A DNA stretch of 64,000 nucleotides from Microbulbifer pacificus (GCF_002959965.1 NZ_PREV01000026.1:1991501-2055500); one strand, 5' to 3'; positions 1 through 9,753 are shown, counted from the stretch's first letter. A program made the numbers and translations. Notes: generated from the letters alone by a model not told the origin.

Positions 1-395
1 GTGACGACTGGGTGCTGACGCCGCATATCGGTGAGGCGGCCCGCCTGTTGGGTGTGAGCAATGCGGAAGTCACCGCAGACCCGATTGCCGCCGCGAAGTT
101 GATTCAGGAAAAATTCAGTGGAGTGGTGGTATTAAAGGGCGCGGGTACGGTGATTGTGCACGCCGACGGTGTGGACGTGATCAACACCGGCAACCCGGGC
201 ATGGCCTCCGGCGGTATGGGCGACCTGCTCACCGGCGTGATCGCCGCGCTGATCGGCCAGGGTATGGCCCTGCCGGCAGCGGCCCGTCTCGGGGTGTGGT
301 TGCACGGCGAGGCCGGCAACCGCGCGGCGGCTGACGGCCAGCGTGGGCTTCTCGCCACGGACCTGCTGCCGCATATCCGCGCCCTTGTGGATTGA
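1..395 (+). CDS. nnr: Bifunctional NAD(P)H-hydrate repair enzyme Nnr, C-terminal part (partial)
   Basis: The reading frame is open at the window edge and its first complete codons read DDWVLTPH, so the true start lies outside the window. What remains is the C-terminal ADP/ATP-dependent NAD(P)H-hydrate dehydratase domain, which restores NAD(P)H from its hydrated form. The substrate-binding stretch GNPGMASGGMGDLLTG, with the catalytic Asp in GGMGD, is intact, followed by the usual helix HGEAGNRAA. The N-terminal epimerase domain expected in the fused bacterial enzyme is not visible. The gene ends 10 bases before tsaE, its usual neighbour in gammaproteobacteria, so the two are probably co-transcribed. 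Confidence 0.93.
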   Translation, partial: DDWVLTPHIGEAARLLGVSNAEVTADPIAAAKLIQEKFSGVVVLKGAGTVIVHADGVDVINTGNPGMASGGMGDLLTGVIAALIGQGMALPAAARLGVWLHGEAGNRAAADGQRGLLATDLLPHIRALVD

Positions 396-405
396 AAGGG
401 GGCGG

Positions 406-912
406 ATGGAGGTCATGAGTAAGCAGTCTGCGGAAAAAGTGCAGTTCCTCGCCGACGAGTCAGCCACCGTGGCCGCCGGCGAATCTCTCGGTCGCGCCTG
501 TATCGACACCGGTATGGCCGCGGGTCTGGTGATTTTTCTCGGTGGTCAGCTGGGTGCGGGCAAGACCACCCTCAGCCGTGGTGTACTGCGTGCCTTTGGT
601 CACCGCGGTGCGGTAAAGAGCCCCACCTACACGCTGGTGGAGCCCTACGAGTTTGCCGACTTTCGTGTGTATCACTTTGACCTTTATCGTCTGGGGGACG
701 CAGAAGAGCTGGAATATATGGGGGTACGGGATTACTTCGGCCCCGGCAGCCTGAGTCTGGTGGAATGGTCTGAACGCGGAGTGGGGGTGTTGCCCACACC
801 GGACCTGCGGCTCGAGCTGCGGCTGCAGGGCGAGGGTCGCGAACTAAACTTGATTGCAATGAGTGACGCTGGAGCGGCGGTATTGGCCGGCGCGCACTTC
901 GCGAAACACTGA
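406..912 (+). CDS. tsaE: tRNA threonylcarbamoyladenosine biosynthesis ATPase TsaE
   Basis: TsaE is the small P-loop ATPase that works with TsaB and TsaD to make the t6A modification at position 37 of ANN-decoding tRNAs. The Walker A motif GGQLGAGKTTLSRG is followed by the family signatures KSPTYTLVEPYEF and YHFDLYRLGDAEELEYMG. The ATG at 406 is preferred because a GGGGGCGG stretch precedes it at ribosome-binding distance. An in-frame ATG at 415 is the alternative, but its GGAGG lies only two bases upstream. From 406 the protein has 168 residues, normal for the family. It sits between nnr and amiB in the conserved order. Confidence 0.95.
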   Translation: MEVMSKQSAEKVQFLADESATVAAGESLGRACIDTGMAAGLVIFLGGQLGAGKTTLSRGVLRAFGHRGAVKSPTYTLVEPYEFADFRVYHFDLYRLGDAEELEYMGVRDYFGPGSLSLVEWSERGVGVLPTPDLRLELRLQGEGRELNLIAMSDAGAAVLAGAHFAKH

Positions 913-964
913 ACCGCGCGCTTCATGGAGCGAGGCCGCGCAAGCGAATCGACAGGGCATAATA

Positions 965-2287
965 ATGATTGGAGCAGGGTTGCCGGTGCGACTTCCAGGT
1001 ATTTTATTGGTGTGGGCGCTACTCGTCGCGCTGCCGTCTATTGCCGCAGAGGTGGAGGGGGTGCGTCTGTGGCGTGCGCCAGACCACACCCGGCTGGTTT
1101 TTGACCTGGACGGACCCGCCGAGCACAAGCTGTTTACCCTGCAGAACCCCGACCGTGTGGTAATTGATGTGAGCAGCGCAAAACTCGCCGCCACCATCGA
1201 CAACCTGCCACTGGACGATACGCCCATTTCCGCAGTCCGCTACGCCACCAAGGACAAGCGCGACCTGCGTGTGGTGCTGGATCTGAAACAGCCGGTTAAC
1301 CCCCGCAGCTTTGCCCTGCGCCGCCACGAAACGCTCCCCGACCGCCTCGTGATCGACCTGCACGACCGCGACAAAGTGGAAGAAAAAACCATCGAGCAGG
1401 TGACGGATCAACGGAAGATCCTGATTGCTATCGACGCGGGCCACGGTGGTGAAGACCCCGGCGCGCTCGGCCCCGGCGGTGTGCGGGAAAAAGATGTGGT
1501 ACTGGCGATATCCCGTGAGCTGCACAAACTCATCGACCGCGAGCCCGGGTTCTCCGCAAAGCTGGTGCGTACCGGTGACTATTACATCCCCCTGCGCGAC
1601 CGTGTGAAAAAGGGGCGTCAACTGAAAGCGGATCTGTTTGTCTCCATCCACGCCGACGCATTTACCCGCAAGGAAGCCCGCGGTGCCGGGGTTTACGTGG
1701 TTTCCTCCCGCGGTGCTACCAGTGAGACGGCGCGTTTTCTTGCCCAGCGGGAAAATGAATCGGATCTGATTGGTGGCGCTGGCAGCCTGAGTCTCAGTGA
1801 CAAGGACGATACCCTGGCGGGGGTGCTGTTGGATCTGGCGATGACGGCGACCATGAATTCCAGTCTGGATATAGGCAGCAGTGTATTGAATTCCATAGGG
1901 AGCTTTACCCATCTGCACAAGAAGAAGGTGGAGCAGGCGAACTTCTCGGTGCTGCGCAACCCGGATGTGCCGTCGATCCTGGTGGAAACCGGATTCATCA
2001 CCAATCCGGATGAGGCGCGGCGGCTGCGAGATCCGTCGTTCCAAAGACGCATGGCGGAAAAGCTCGGCGAAGGCATCGTCGCCCACTTCAAGTCGCGCCC
2101 GCCGGCTGGCAGCTGGCTCGCGTCCAATGGCAGTCGCAATGACCGCAAGCACACGATTGCCCGCGGTGATACCCTGTCGGGCATCGCGGCCCGCTACAAC
2201 GTTTCCGTGGCGGACCTGAAGAAGGCCAACGGCATGCAGACTTCCATGATTCAGGTGGGGCAGACGTTGACGATTCCTTCTGGCTAG
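965..2287 (+). CDS. amiB: N-acetylmuramoyl-L-alanine amidase AmiB/AmiC family with AMIN and LysM domains
   Basis: This is a periplasmic zinc amidase that cleaves the stem peptide from N-acetylmuramic acid during cell separation. From the ATG at 965 (AGGG seven bases upstream) the 440-residue product has a signal peptide ending around residue 28 (LPSIAA), an AMIN domain (about 29-140) for septal targeting, and an Amidase_3 catalytic domain (about 155-375). Zinc ligands are visible in DAGHGGEDPG, VREKD, SIHADAF and VETGFITNP. A C-terminal LysM repeat starts at HTIARGDTLSGIAARYNVS. The LysM tail and the position before mutL match Pseudomonas-type AmiB. Activity normally needs an EnvC/NlpD-type activator, and none is encoded here. 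Confidence 0.95.
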   Translation: MIGAGLPVRLPGILLVWALLVALPSIAAEVEGVRLWRAPDHTRLVFDLDGPAEHKLFTLQNPDRVVIDVSSAKLAATIDNLPLDDTPISAVRYATKDKRDLRVVLDLKQPVNPRSFALRRHETLPDRLVIDLHDRDKVEEKTIEQVTDQRKILIAIDAGHGGEDPGALGPGGVREKDVVLAISRELHKLIDREPGFSAKLVRTGDYYIPLRDRVKKGRQLKADLFVSIHADAFTRKEARGAGVYVVSSRGATSETARFLAQRENESDLIGGAGSLSLSDKDDTLAGVLLDLAMTATMNSSLDIGSSVLNSIGSFTHLHKKKVEQANFSVLRNPDVPSILVETGFITNPDEARRLRDPSFQRRMAEKLGEGIVAHFKSRPPAGSWLASNGSRNDRKHTIARGDTLSGIAARYNVSVADLKKANGMQTSMIQVGQTLTIPSG

Positions 2288-2415
2288 CGTGGAACCGTGC
2301 GGGCACTCCGTGGCCTTAAAAGAGCCCGGTGCTCCGGTGCCACAGTATTAAATAGGACCCCGAAAGCTTGGCCTGATTGTGGCTCCGGGGTTAATCGCCA
2401 AGTACCAAGACCCCA

Positions 2416-4308
2416 ATGCCCGACAATATCCAGCTTCTTTCTCCAAGACTCGCCAACCAGATCGCCGCCGGTGAAGTGGTCGAGCGCCCCGCATCCGTGA
2501 TCAAAGAGCTGCTGGAAAACAGCCTCGATGCCGGCGCCTCAAGACTGGAAGTGGATCTGGACGGTGGTGGGATCAAGCGCATCATGGTGCGTGACAACGG
2601 CAAGGGCATTGAGAAAGACGATCTGCATCTCGCGCTCGCCCGTCATGCCACGTCGAAAATCCACGCGCTTGAAGACCTCGAGGCGGTCGCTACCCTGGGC
2701 TTCCGCGGCGAAGCCCTCGCCAGTATTTCGTCCGTCGCCCGGCTCTCGCTCACCAGCAGCCGGGAAGATACCGGCAAAGGCTGGGTGGTGACTGCGGAAG
2801 GGCGGGAGATGGAAACCCAGCTGGCACCGGCGGCGCACCCGCGCGGCACCACCGTGGAAGTGCGGGACCTGTTCTTCAATACCCCCGCGCGCCGGAAATT
2901 CCTGCGCACCGAAAAAACCGAGTTCAGCCGCGTCGACGAAACCATCAAGCGCCTCGCGCTCTCCCGTTTCGACGTTTCCATCAGTCTGCGCCACAACGGC
3001 AAGGGCGTGCACAATCTGCGCGGCGGTACGACAAGAGCGGAAATGGAGCGAAGGGTCGCCCAGCTTTGCGGACCCGCGTTCATGCAGAATGCCCTGCACA
3101 TCGATATGGAACGCAGCGGCCTGCGTTTGTGGGGTTGGGTGGCGGAGCCGGCGTTTTCCCGCTCCCAGGCCGACCTGCAGTTTTTCTACGTCAACGGTCG
3201 CGCCATCCGCGACCGGGTGGTGAGCCACGCGGTGCGTCGGGCGTTTGCCGACGTGCTGTATCACGGCCGCCATCCCGCGTTTGTGCTGTATCTGGAGCTG
3301 GACCCGGCGGCGGTGGACGTAAACGTGCACCCCACCAAGCACGAAGTGCGCTTCCGCGACAGCCGCCTGGTGCACGACTTTCTGTTCGGTTCCCTGCACC
3401 GCGCGCTGGCGGATGTCCGCCCCGGAGACAAAGAATCGCAGCGGGAGCAACAGGATACACGGGTGGAACTTTCCGGGATTGCCGCCGGCGAATTTTCCGG
3501 TCAGGAGCGGATGGCGCTGACACAGGCGCCCGGTGGCTCGCAGCAAGAGGGATTTGGCCGTTATCCACAGGCGGGGTTTGCCGGGCGCAGTTCACCCGAG
3601 CGTATCCAGCAGCAGATGCAGGGCTACGGTGAGCTGCACAAGCCGTACGGTGATGGCGTGCGCGAGGCGCCGGTGTCCGCCAGTTCCTGGTCGCAGCCGC
3701 TGCCTGCGGAGTCCGAAAGCGAAACGCCGCCGCTGGGTTTCGCCATCGCCCAATTGCACGGTATCTATATTCTTTCCCAGAACGAACACGGCATGGTGGT
3801 GGTGGACATGCACGCGGCCCACGAGCGCATCGTCTACGAAAAGATGAAAACCGCCCACGCCGCCGGCGGCATCCAGGCGCAACCGCTGCTGGTGCCGGTG
3901 AGCCTTGCCGTAAGCGAGCGCGAGGCCGACTGTTTTGAGGAGCGCGAGGAAGTGTTTACCTCACTCGGGTTTATGTTGCAGCGCGCCGGCCCGGAAACGC
4001 TGATGGTGCGTCAGGTGCCCATCATGTTGCACGGCGCACCGGTGGAACAGCTGGTGCGGGATGTGCTGAGCGATCTGCTGGCGGAGGGGAGTAGCGATCG
4101 TATCGGCAACCAGATCAATGAAATTCTCTCCACCATGGCTTGTCACGGCTCCGTGCGCGCGAACCGTAAACTGACCATCCCGGAAATGAACGCTCTGCTG
4201 CGGGATATGGAGCGCACCGAGCGCAGTGGCCAGTGCAACCACGGTCGCCCCACCTGGACGCAGGTTAAACTGGCGGACATGGATAAATGGTTTATGCGTG
4301 GTCAGTAA
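2416..4308 (+). CDS. mutL: DNA mismatch repair protein MutL
   Basis: MutL couples MutS mismatch recognition to strand incision. The 630-residue protein has an N-terminal GHKL ATPase with [14 protein letters not shown] and TLGFRGEAL, the transducer domain ending in [13 protein letters not shown], a Q/S/P-rich linker (about 350-435), and a C-terminal dimerisation domain. The C-terminal part contains [12 protein letters not shown], which fits the DQHA(X)2E(X)4E endonuclease motif with Gln replaced by Met. It also has [10 protein letters not shown] and CNHGRPTW, the usual zinc-site partners. It is therefore probably a nicking MutL of the non-E. coli type, as expected for lineages without MutH. 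miaA follows after a 149-base spacer. Confidence 0.97.
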   Translation: MPDNIQLLSPRLANQIAAGEVVERPASVIKELLENSLDAGASRLEVDLDGGGIKRIMVRDNGKGIEKDDLHLALARHATSKIHALEDLEAVATLGFRGEALASISSVARLSLTSSREDTGKGWVVTAEGREMETQLAPAAHPRGTTVEVRDLFFNTPARRKFLRTEKTEFSRVDETIKRLALSRFDVSISLRHNGKGVHNLRGGTTRAEMERRVAQLCGPAFMQNALHIDMERSGLRLWGWVAEPAFSRSQADLQFFYVNGRAIRDRVVSHAVRRAFADVLYHGRHPAFVLYLELDPAAVDVNVHPTKHEVRFRDSRLVHDFLFGSLHRALADVRPGDKESQREQQDTRVELSGIAAGEFSGQERMALTQAPGGSQQEGFGRYPQAGFAGRSSPERIQQQMQGYGELHKPYGDGVREAPVSASSWSQPLPAESESETPPLGFAIAQLHGIYILSQNEHGMVVVDMHAAHERIVYEKMKTAHAAGGIQAQPLLVPVSLAVSEREADCFEEREEVFTSLGFMLQRAGPETLMVRQVPIMLHGAPVEQLVRDVLSDLLAEGSSDRIGNQINEILSTMACHGSVRANRKLTIPEMNALLRDMERTERSGQCNHGRPTWTQVKLADMDKWFMRGQ

Positions 4309-4317
4309 AAATCTACT

Positions 4318-4433
4318 GCGCGGGCTCCTGGCGGCGTCCGGCGGTGCTGGTGCGCCAGCCCGGTAGGCATACACATGTATGACCTATACGCTCCGCCGCC
4401 TCTGCCCCGGCGGCCACCACCAGCAACCCGCTC
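4318..4433. repeat. Possible extragenic palindromic element between mutL and miaA
   Basis: The spacer between mutL and miaA is GC-rich and can fold back on itself. CGGGCTCCTGG (4321-4331) is an imperfect inverted match to CCAGCAACCCG (4420-4430), and inner GGCGG/CCGCC segments also pair. A CATAC/GTATG stem occupies the centre (4368-4381). The overall plan of outer arms plus a central short dyad resembles the better-formed element at 14601-14696. This may be a dispersed extragenic repeat or simply a stable mRNA fold. Copy number elsewhere cannot be seen from here. Confidence 0.35.
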
Positions 4434-4457
4434 GCTACGATTTTTAGAGGAGTCAGA

Positions 4458-5420
4458 ATGAGTTTGGGTGACACTCGTCCCCGGGCAATCTTTTTGATGG
4501 GCCCCACCGCCTCCGGCAAGACCGATCTCGCCATGGCCATCAGTGAGCATCTGCCGGTGGAACTGATCAGCGTGGACTCGGCGCTGGTGTACCGCGGGCT
4601 GGATATCGGTTCTGCCAAGCCTGCCCCGGAAGAGCTGGCCCGCTATCCCCATCGTCTGATCGATATCTGCGATCCGGCCGAGAGTTATTCCGCCGGGCGC
4701 TTTCGCGAGGATGCGTTGGCGGCGATGGAGGAGATCACCGCGGTGGGAAAAATTCCGCTACTGGTGGGCGGAACCATGCTCTACTTCAAGACTCTATTGC
4801 AGGGCATGGCGGAGATGCCAGAGGCTGACCCGGAATTTCGCGCTCAGGTCGAAGCGCGCGCAGCGGCAGAGGGTTGGCCAGCGCTGCACCGGGAACTGGA
4901 AAAGGTGGATCCGGCACTCGCGGCCGAGCTGCACCCGAACCATTCAGTGCGCATCGAGCGTGCGTTGGAGGTATACCATCTCACCGGCAAGACCATGACA
5001 CAGCTGCGTGCCGAGCAGGAGCGCACATCACCTCTCGCGCACTACCGTGTTCAGCAACTGGCGATCCTGCCGCGGGATCGCGCGATGTTGCACCAGCGCA
5101 TCGCGCTGCGTTTTGAGCGCATGCTGGAAAATGGATTTATCGATGAGGTGAAAGCCCTGCGCGCGCGCGGCGACCTGCACAAGGACCTGCCGGCGATCCG
5201 CGCCGTGGGTTACCGCCAGGTGTGGGAATATCTCGACGGCGATACCGATTACGCGCAGATGCGGGAGGCTGGAATCGCCGCTACCCGGCAGCTGGCCAAG
5301 CGCCAGCTGACCTGGTTGCGGGGGTGGCCGGATGTGGATTACCTCTATGCACAGGACCCTGGCGGCAAAGTGCGCAAAATCGATGAAATGTTGACAGAGG
5401 CCTTGAAATTTCTTGGTTGA
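4458..5420 (+). CDS. miaA: tRNA dimethylallyltransferase MiaA
   Basis: MiaA transfers a dimethylallyl group to N6 of A37 in tRNAs that read UNN codons. The 320-residue protein starts at an ATG preceded by AGAGGAG. It carries the P-loop [11 protein letters not shown], then [16 protein letters not shown] (family consensus DSxQVYRGMDIGTAKP), the RYPHRLID segment, [11 protein letters not shown] and the C-terminal [13 protein letters not shown] motif. Length and domain order are standard. It lies in the conserved mutL-miaA-hfq order, and an intrinsic terminator follows 55 bases after the stop, so some transcripts probably end before hfq. Confidence 0.97.
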   Translation: MSLGDTRPRAIFLMGPTASGKTDLAMAISEHLPVELISVDSALVYRGLDIGSAKPAPEELARYPHRLIDICDPAESYSAGRFREDALAAMEEITAVGKIPLLVGGTMLYFKTLLQGMAEMPEADPEFRAQVEARAAAEGWPALHRELEKVDPALAAELHPNHSVRIERALEVYHLTGKTMTQLRAEQERTSPLAHYRVQQLAILPRDRAMLHQRIALRFERMLENGFIDEVKALRARGDLHKDLPAIRAVGYRQVWEYLDGDTDYAQMREAGIAATRQLAKRQLTWLRGWPDVDYLYAQDPGGKVRKIDEMLTEALKFLG

Positions 5421-5475
5421 GCAGCCATAACGTGAGTGTGTCGGGATATCCGGCCCACATCAGTCAGTTATTCAC

Positions 5476-5504
5476 AGAGCCCTGTTTAGTTATGGCTCTT
5501 TTTT
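5476..5504 (+). terminator. Intrinsic terminator after miaA
   Basis: AGAGCC (5476-5481) pairs with GGCTCT (5494-5499) across a 12-base loop and is followed by an uninterrupted run of T to 5504. The stem is short, so termination may be partial, which would fit the common arrangement of hfq being transcribed from its own promoter plus read-through from miaA. Confidence 0.6.
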
Positions 5505-5599
5505 ATACGCCTCATCACCATGGCCGTCCTTAGTCCGCGGGATTCGCGGGCGCGATCGTGCGTCATCTGGCGATTTATCTTTTGGCAAGGAGAAAAACG

Positions 5600-5881
5600 A
5601 TGTCAAAAGGGCACAGCTTACAAGACCCTTACCTGAATGTTTTGCGTAAAGAGCGTATCCCGGTTTCCATCTATCTGGTCAATGGCATCAAGCTGCAGGG
5701 CCAGATTGAATCTTTCGACCAGTTTGTAGTACTGCTGAAAAATACCGTAAGCCAGATGGTTTACAAACATGCCATTTCCACCGTAGTACCCTCCCGCGCT
5801 GTGCGTGTTCCGCTGATGAATCCGGCGGGCCCGGGCGGTGAAGGCGCTGGCCCGGAAGGTGGCAGCGAGACCTTCGGCTGA
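5600..5881 (+). CDS. hfq: RNA chaperone Hfq
   Basis: Hfq is a hexameric Sm-like protein that pairs small RNAs with mRNAs. The ATG at 5600 is chosen because AAGGAG lies eight bases upstream and the product then begins [13 protein letters not shown], the family start. Sm1 ([19 protein letters not shown]) and Sm2 ([12 protein letters not shown]) are complete, including the QDPYLN and KHA residues of the proximal RNA-binding face. The C-terminal tail is short and Gly/Pro/Glu-rich, ending GGSETFG, giving 93 residues. It lies between miaA and hflX as in E. coli and Pseudomonas. Confidence 0.97.
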   Translation: MSKGHSLQDPYLNVLRKERIPVSIYLVNGIKLQGQIESFDQFVVLLKNTVSQMVYKHAISTVVPSRAVRVPLMNPAGPGGEGAGPEGGSETFG

Positions 5882-6018
5882 AGTTGAACACCGCGGCACA
5901 CCCGCGCCGGTTACCTTTTCTGATGACGAGAGGTGCCCGGGTCGTGGGCGGCGTGGTGTCTGGCGGAGCAGAGCAATTACCGACAGCGCCCCGGCATGCC
6001 CGGGGCGTCTGTTGTTCG

Positions 6019-6042
6019 GTGCCAGTGACCTGGTGCTTTTTT
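6019..6042 (+). terminator. Probable hfq terminator
   Basis: GTGCCAG (6019-6025) pairs with CTGGTGC (6030-6036) through a TGAC loop, with two G-T wobbles, and is followed by six T. Just upstream a stronger GC hairpin (CGCCCCGG 5987-5994 with CCGGGGCG 6000-6007) has no T run. Together they occupy most of the hfq-hflX spacer. Whether hflX depends on read-through or a separate promoter cannot be decided from the sequence. Confidence 0.5.
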
Positions 6043-6061
6043 GAACCCAAGAGAATAATCC

Positions 6062-7399
6062 TTGTTTTTTGATCGCCCGGAATCCGGTGAACTTGCGGTG
6101 CTGGTCCACCTGGAACTTTCCGCCATCGACAGCCCCGATGACCCCCGTGAATTTGAAGAGTTGGCGCTATCCGCCGGTGCCGACCCGGTGGCCTTCATCT
6201 TCGGCACCCGCGCCACCCCAGACCCAAAAACCTTCGTCGGCAAAGGCAAGCTGGAAGAAATCAACGAGACGGTGAAAAAGCACGGTGCGGAGCTGGTGCT
6301 GTTTGATCACACCCTGTCACCGAGCCAGGAGCGCAATATTGAGCGCGAGCTCCAGTGCAGGGTTCTCGATCGTACCGGGCTGATTCTCGACATCTTTGCC
6401 CAGCGTGCCCGTACCCACGAGGGCAAGTTGCAGGTGGAGCTGGCGCAATTGCGCCATATGTCGACCCGCCTGGTGCGGGGCTGGACCCACCTTGAGCGAC
6501 AGAAGGGTGGTATCGGTCTGCGCGGCCCAGGTGAAACCCAGCTGGAAACCGACCGCCGTCTGTTGCGCGCACGCATCGACGCGATCGAAAAGCGCCTGGA
6601 CAAGGTGCGCCGCCAGCGTGAGCAGGGGCGCCGTGCGCGCTCTCGCGCAGAGGTCGCCACTGTATCTCTGGTGGGCTACACCAATGCCGGCAAGTCCACC
6701 CTGTTCAACCGCGTCAGCGATGCCGACGTGTATGTACGCGACCAGCTGTTTGCCACTCTGGATCCGACCATGCGTCGGGTGGAGCTGCCAAATGTGGGTG
6801 CGATGATCCTCGCCGACACCGTGGGGTTCGTCTCTCATCTGCCGCACCGTCTCGTCGAGGCCTTCCGTGCCACGCTGGAAGAAGCCGCGAGTTCCTCACT
6901 GTTGCTGCACGTGGTGGATGCCGCGGCGGAAAACCGTCTGCACCTGATCGAGGAAGTGCAGCTGGTGCTGGAGGAAATCGGTGCATCGGAACTGCCGCAT
7001 CTGATGGTGTACAACAAGATCGATCTGCTGGCGGACATGACACCGCGCATCGATCGCGACGATCAGGGCGTGCCGCGTGCGGTGTGGTTGTCCGCGGCTA
7101 CCGGTGCCGGATGTGATTTGCTCGTAGAAGCCATTGCCGAACGCCTGGGTAACCAGATGGTGAATGGTGCGCTGGTAATTCCGCCGCAGCATTCCCGTCT
7201 GCGCGCACAGCTGTTTGCCAGTAACGCCGTTCAGCGTGAGAGTTACCGCGACAACGGTGACGCCGAGCTGCACGTCATGTTGCCGCGCTCTGAGTTGCAG
7301 CGGCTGCTCGCACCCTTCCGCGAGGCGGGCAATCCACCCCAGTGGCTGCCGGAAAATCCCGATGCAGAGCCGAAACCGGAAGACTGGGAAGCCGAATAA
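6062..7399 (+). CDS. hflX: GTPase HflX, ribosome-splitting factor
   Basis: HflX is a translational GTPase-family protein that binds the 50S subunit and rescues stalled ribosomes under stress. The 445-residue product has the N-terminal HflX domain with the glycine-rich GGIGLRGPGETQLETDRR segment, then a G domain with G1 GYTNAGKST, G3 DTVGF and G4 NKID. The start must be the TTG at 6062: an in-frame TAA lies at 6056-6058, and the resulting N-terminus MFFDRPESGE matches the family start. AAGAGA lies at ribosome-binding distance. It sits in the usual place between hfq and hflK. Confidence 0.95.
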   Translation: MFFDRPESGELAVLVHLELSAIDSPDDPREFEELALSAGADPVAFIFGTRATPDPKTFVGKGKLEEINETVKKHGAELVLFDHTLSPSQERNIERELQCRVLDRTGLILDIFAQRARTHEGKLQVELAQLRHMSTRLVRGWTHLERQKGGIGLRGPGETQLETDRRLLRARIDAIEKRLDKVRRQREQGRRARSRAEVATVSLVGYTNAGKSTLFNRVSDADVYVRDQLFATLDPTMRRVELPNVGAMILADTVGFVSHLPHRLVEAFRATLEEAASSSLLLHVVDAAAENRLHLIEEVQLVLEEIGASELPHLMVYNKIDLLADMTPRIDRDDQGVPRAVWLSAATGAGCDLLVEAIAERLGNQMVNGALVIPPQHSRLRAQLFASNAVQRESYRDNGDAELHVMLPRSELQRLLAPFREAGNPPQWLPENPDAEPKPEDWEAE

Positions 7400-7495
7400 A
7401 TACAGCCGTCGCGCAGAGACACAGTGTCGCGGGGGAAAATGCTAGAATTTCGCGACAGCTAACGATTAATAAATTGATTGAATTGGAGTTGACCA

Positions 7496-8650
7496 ATGGC
7501 CTGGAACGAACCGGGTGGTAATAACAAGGACCCCTGGGGTGGTGGCAATCGCAATAATGATGGCCCGCCAGACCTGGATGAGCTGCTGCGCAAGATGCAG
7601 CAGAAACTGAACGGCCTGTTTGGGGGCAAACCCACCACCGCCGACGACGGTCGCCCCGGTGGCAGTGGCAGCTTCCCCTGGTCGCTGGTGCTTATCGTGC
7701 TCGCTGTGGTTTACGGCCTGTGGGGCTTTTATCAGGTGGATGCGAGCCAGTCCGCAGTGGTGTTGCGTCTCGGCAAGTATCACGAAACGGTAGGCTCAGG
7801 TCTGCACTGGAACCCGCCACTGATCGATAACGTCACCAAGGTGAACATGACCGAGGTGCGAACCGAGCGCACCACCGGCCAGATGCTGACGGAAGACGCC
7901 AGTATTGTGGACGTGGTACTGCAGGTGCAGTGGCACATCGACGACGCGGAGTCCTTTGTACTGCGTGTGGCCGACCCGCTGAAAAGCCTGCAGGAGGCTA
8001 CCGACAGCGCGCTGCGCCATGTGGTGGGTTCCCAGACTCTGAACGGTGTCATCTCCCAGAACCGTACCCAGGTTGCCGCCGACACCCAGGTGCGGTTACA
8101 GCAGTATCTGGATCTGTACAAAACCGGTATTCGCGTCGACGTGGTGAACCTCACCGACGCCAAGGCGCCGCGTGAAGTGCAGGATGCGTTTGATGACGTC
8201 GTGCGTGCGCGCGAAGACGAAGTACGTCTGCAGAACGAGGCTCAGGCCTACGCCAATCAGGTGATCCCGGTGGCCCGCGGTCAGGCCCAACGCATGATCG
8301 AAGAGGCGGAGGCCTACAAGTCCCGCGTCGTCGAGAGCGCCCGTGGTGAAGCCGCGCGCTTCGAAAAACTGCTGACGGAATACCAGCGCGCCCCGGATGT
8401 GACTCGCGAGCGTATGTACCTGGATACGGTGCAGGATGTAATGAGCAATACCTCCAAGGTGATGGTGGACGTCGAAGGTGGCAATAACATGATGTACCTG
8501 CCGCTGGACAAACTGGCTGAAAACAGCGGCAGCGGCGCGAGCACGCGCACTCAGGTTTCCTCCCAGGTGATCGATGAGATTACCCAGAGAGTCATGAATC
8601 AGGTGCGTACGGAAGTAAACAGCAATCGCCGCGCCCGTGAAGTCCGCTAA
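7496..8650 (+). CDS. hflK: FtsH protease activity modulator HflK
   Basis: HflK is an inner-membrane SPFH-family protein that assembles with HflC into a large cage around the FtsH protease. The 384-residue protein begins with the typical Gly/Asn-rich cytoplasmic leader MAWNEPGGNN, has one transmembrane segment around residues 62-80 (SLVLIVLAVVYGLWGFYQV), then the SPFH/band-7 domain (YQVDASQSAVVLRLGKY) and a C-terminal coiled coil with ARGQAQRMIEEAEAYK. A GGAG ribosome-binding site lies just upstream. hflC starts 12 bases after its stop, so the two are co-translated from one mRNA. Confidence 0.96.
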   Translation: MAWNEPGGNNKDPWGGGNRNNDGPPDLDELLRKMQQKLNGLFGGKPTTADDGRPGGSGSFPWSLVLIVLAVVYGLWGFYQVDASQSAVVLRLGKYHETVGSGLHWNPPLIDNVTKVNMTEVRTERTTGQMLTEDASIVDVVLQVQWHIDDAESFVLRVADPLKSLQEATDSALRHVVGSQTLNGVISQNRTQVAADTQVRLQQYLDLYKTGIRVDVVNLTDAKAPREVQDAFDDVVRAREDEVRLQNEAQAYANQVIPVARGQAQRMIEEAEAYKSRVVESARGEAARFEKLLTEYQRAPDVTRERMYLDTVQDVMSNTSKVMVDVEGGNNMMYLPLDKLAENSGSGASTRTQVSSQVIDEITQRVMNQVRTEVNSNRRAREVR

Positions 8651-8662
8651 GGGAGAAGTGCC

Positions 8663-9538
8663 ATGAACAACAACAAGTCTCTTTTTGTCATCGCACTGAT
8701 ACTGGTTGGCCTGCTGGTGCTCTCCAGCAGCGCCTTCGTGGTCAAGGAAACCGAAAAAGCGGTACTGCTGCGCTTCGGTGAACTGGTGCGCACCGACTAC
8801 ACCCCCGGCCTGTATTTCAAGGTTCCACTGGTGCACGAGCTGCGCAAGTTCGACGCGCGTATTCAAACCGTCGATTCGCAGCCGGTGCGGATGCTGAACA
8901 GTGAAAACAAGTTCATGATGGTGGATTCCTACGCCAAGTTCCGTATCGTCGACGTGGGGCGTTTCTACAAGGCGACCCGCGGTGACGAGCGCAACGCCGT
9001 GCGCCTGCTGGCGGAGCAGATCAACAACCGTCTGCGTAACCAGTTTGGTGTGCGTGACCTGCACGAAGTGGTGAGTGGTCAGCGCGACCAGTTGATGGCG
9101 GATATCACCAAGAACCTGAATGAGACCGCACAGAAAGATCTGGGGGTGGAAGTGGTTGATGTGCGTGTGAAGCGTATCGATTTGCCGCCGGAGGTCTCCG
9201 AGTCCGTGTTCCAGCGGATGCGCACCGGCCGTGAACTGGAAGCTCGCGATCACCGCGCCAAGGGCCAGGAGGCGAGCGAGCGCATCCGCGCCAACGCCGA
9301 CCGCCAGAAAGTGGTGATCGAATCTGAAGCTTATCGCCAGGCGGAAGAGCTGCGTGGTGCCGGTGATGCCGAGGCTGCGCGGATCTATGCCGACGCCTAC
9401 AGCAAGAATCCCGAGTTCTATCGCTTCTCCCGCAGCCTGACCGCGTACCGGGAGTCCTTCAAGGACAAGGGTGATATGCTGTTGGTGGAGCCGGACAGCG
9501 CGTTTTTCCGCTACCTGAAAGACCCCGCGGGCAAATAA
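8663..9538 (+). CDS. hflC: FtsH protease activity modulator HflC
   Basis: HflC is the partner of HflK in the membrane cage that controls access of FtsH to its substrates. The 291-residue product has an N-terminal membrane anchor (FVIALILVGLLVLSSSAFVV), an SPFH domain beginning ETEKAVLLRFGELV, and the conserved C-terminal part FYRFSRSLTAYRESF. The ribosome-binding site AAGGGAG precedes the ATG. A strong intrinsic terminator follows within 85 bases, so hflKC form the end of this transcription unit. Confidence 0.96.
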   Translation: MNNNKSLFVIALILVGLLVLSSSAFVVKETEKAVLLRFGELVRTDYTPGLYFKVPLVHELRKFDARIQTVDSQPVRMLNSENKFMMVDSYAKFRIVDVGRFYKATRGDERNAVRLLAEQINNRLRNQFGVRDLHEVVSGQRDQLMADITKNLNETAQKDLGVEVVDVRVKRIDLPPEVSESVFQRMRTGRELEARDHRAKGQEASERIRANADRQKVVIESEAYRQAEELRGAGDAEAARIYADAYSKNPEFYRFSRSLTAYRESFKDKGDMLLVEPDSAFFRYLKDPAGK

Positions 9539-9599
9539 GCACTCCGCCAATCCAGCCGGGACTGGCCACAGGCCCGGCAAATAGTGGTAAAATCCCCAA

Positions 9600-9624
9600 A
9601 ACCGGGCCGGCGCCCGGTTTTTTT
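9600..9624 (+). terminator. Intrinsic terminator after hflC
   Basis: AACCGGGC (9600-9607) and GCCCGGTT (9612-9619) form a perfect eight-base stem around a CGGC loop, followed by a run of T to 9624. This is the clearest terminator in the first 12 kb and closes the hflX-hflK-hflC unit before hisZ. Confidence 0.85.
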
Positions 9625-9753
9625 GTGTCGGCGTGGTGCGCGTCAATCCGCGGACTGCCCGACCACAGAAGCCGCCCGCCGGAATTGAGGTTGTCGCGGT
9701 CGCCGAGACCGTACCGTTCCGTTAATTGCCGAATACTGTCGAACGCCCACACC

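Noticed and set aside
1019..2152. Long open frame on the minus strand opposite amiB
   Set aside because: It is antisense to a clearly conserved gene and its translation has no recognisable motif; GC-rich codon bias produces such frames.
8096..9646. 516-codon open frame on the minus strand opposite hflK-hflC
   Set aside because: His/Gly/Leu-rich shadow of two well-conserved genes, with no family signature or ribosome-binding site.
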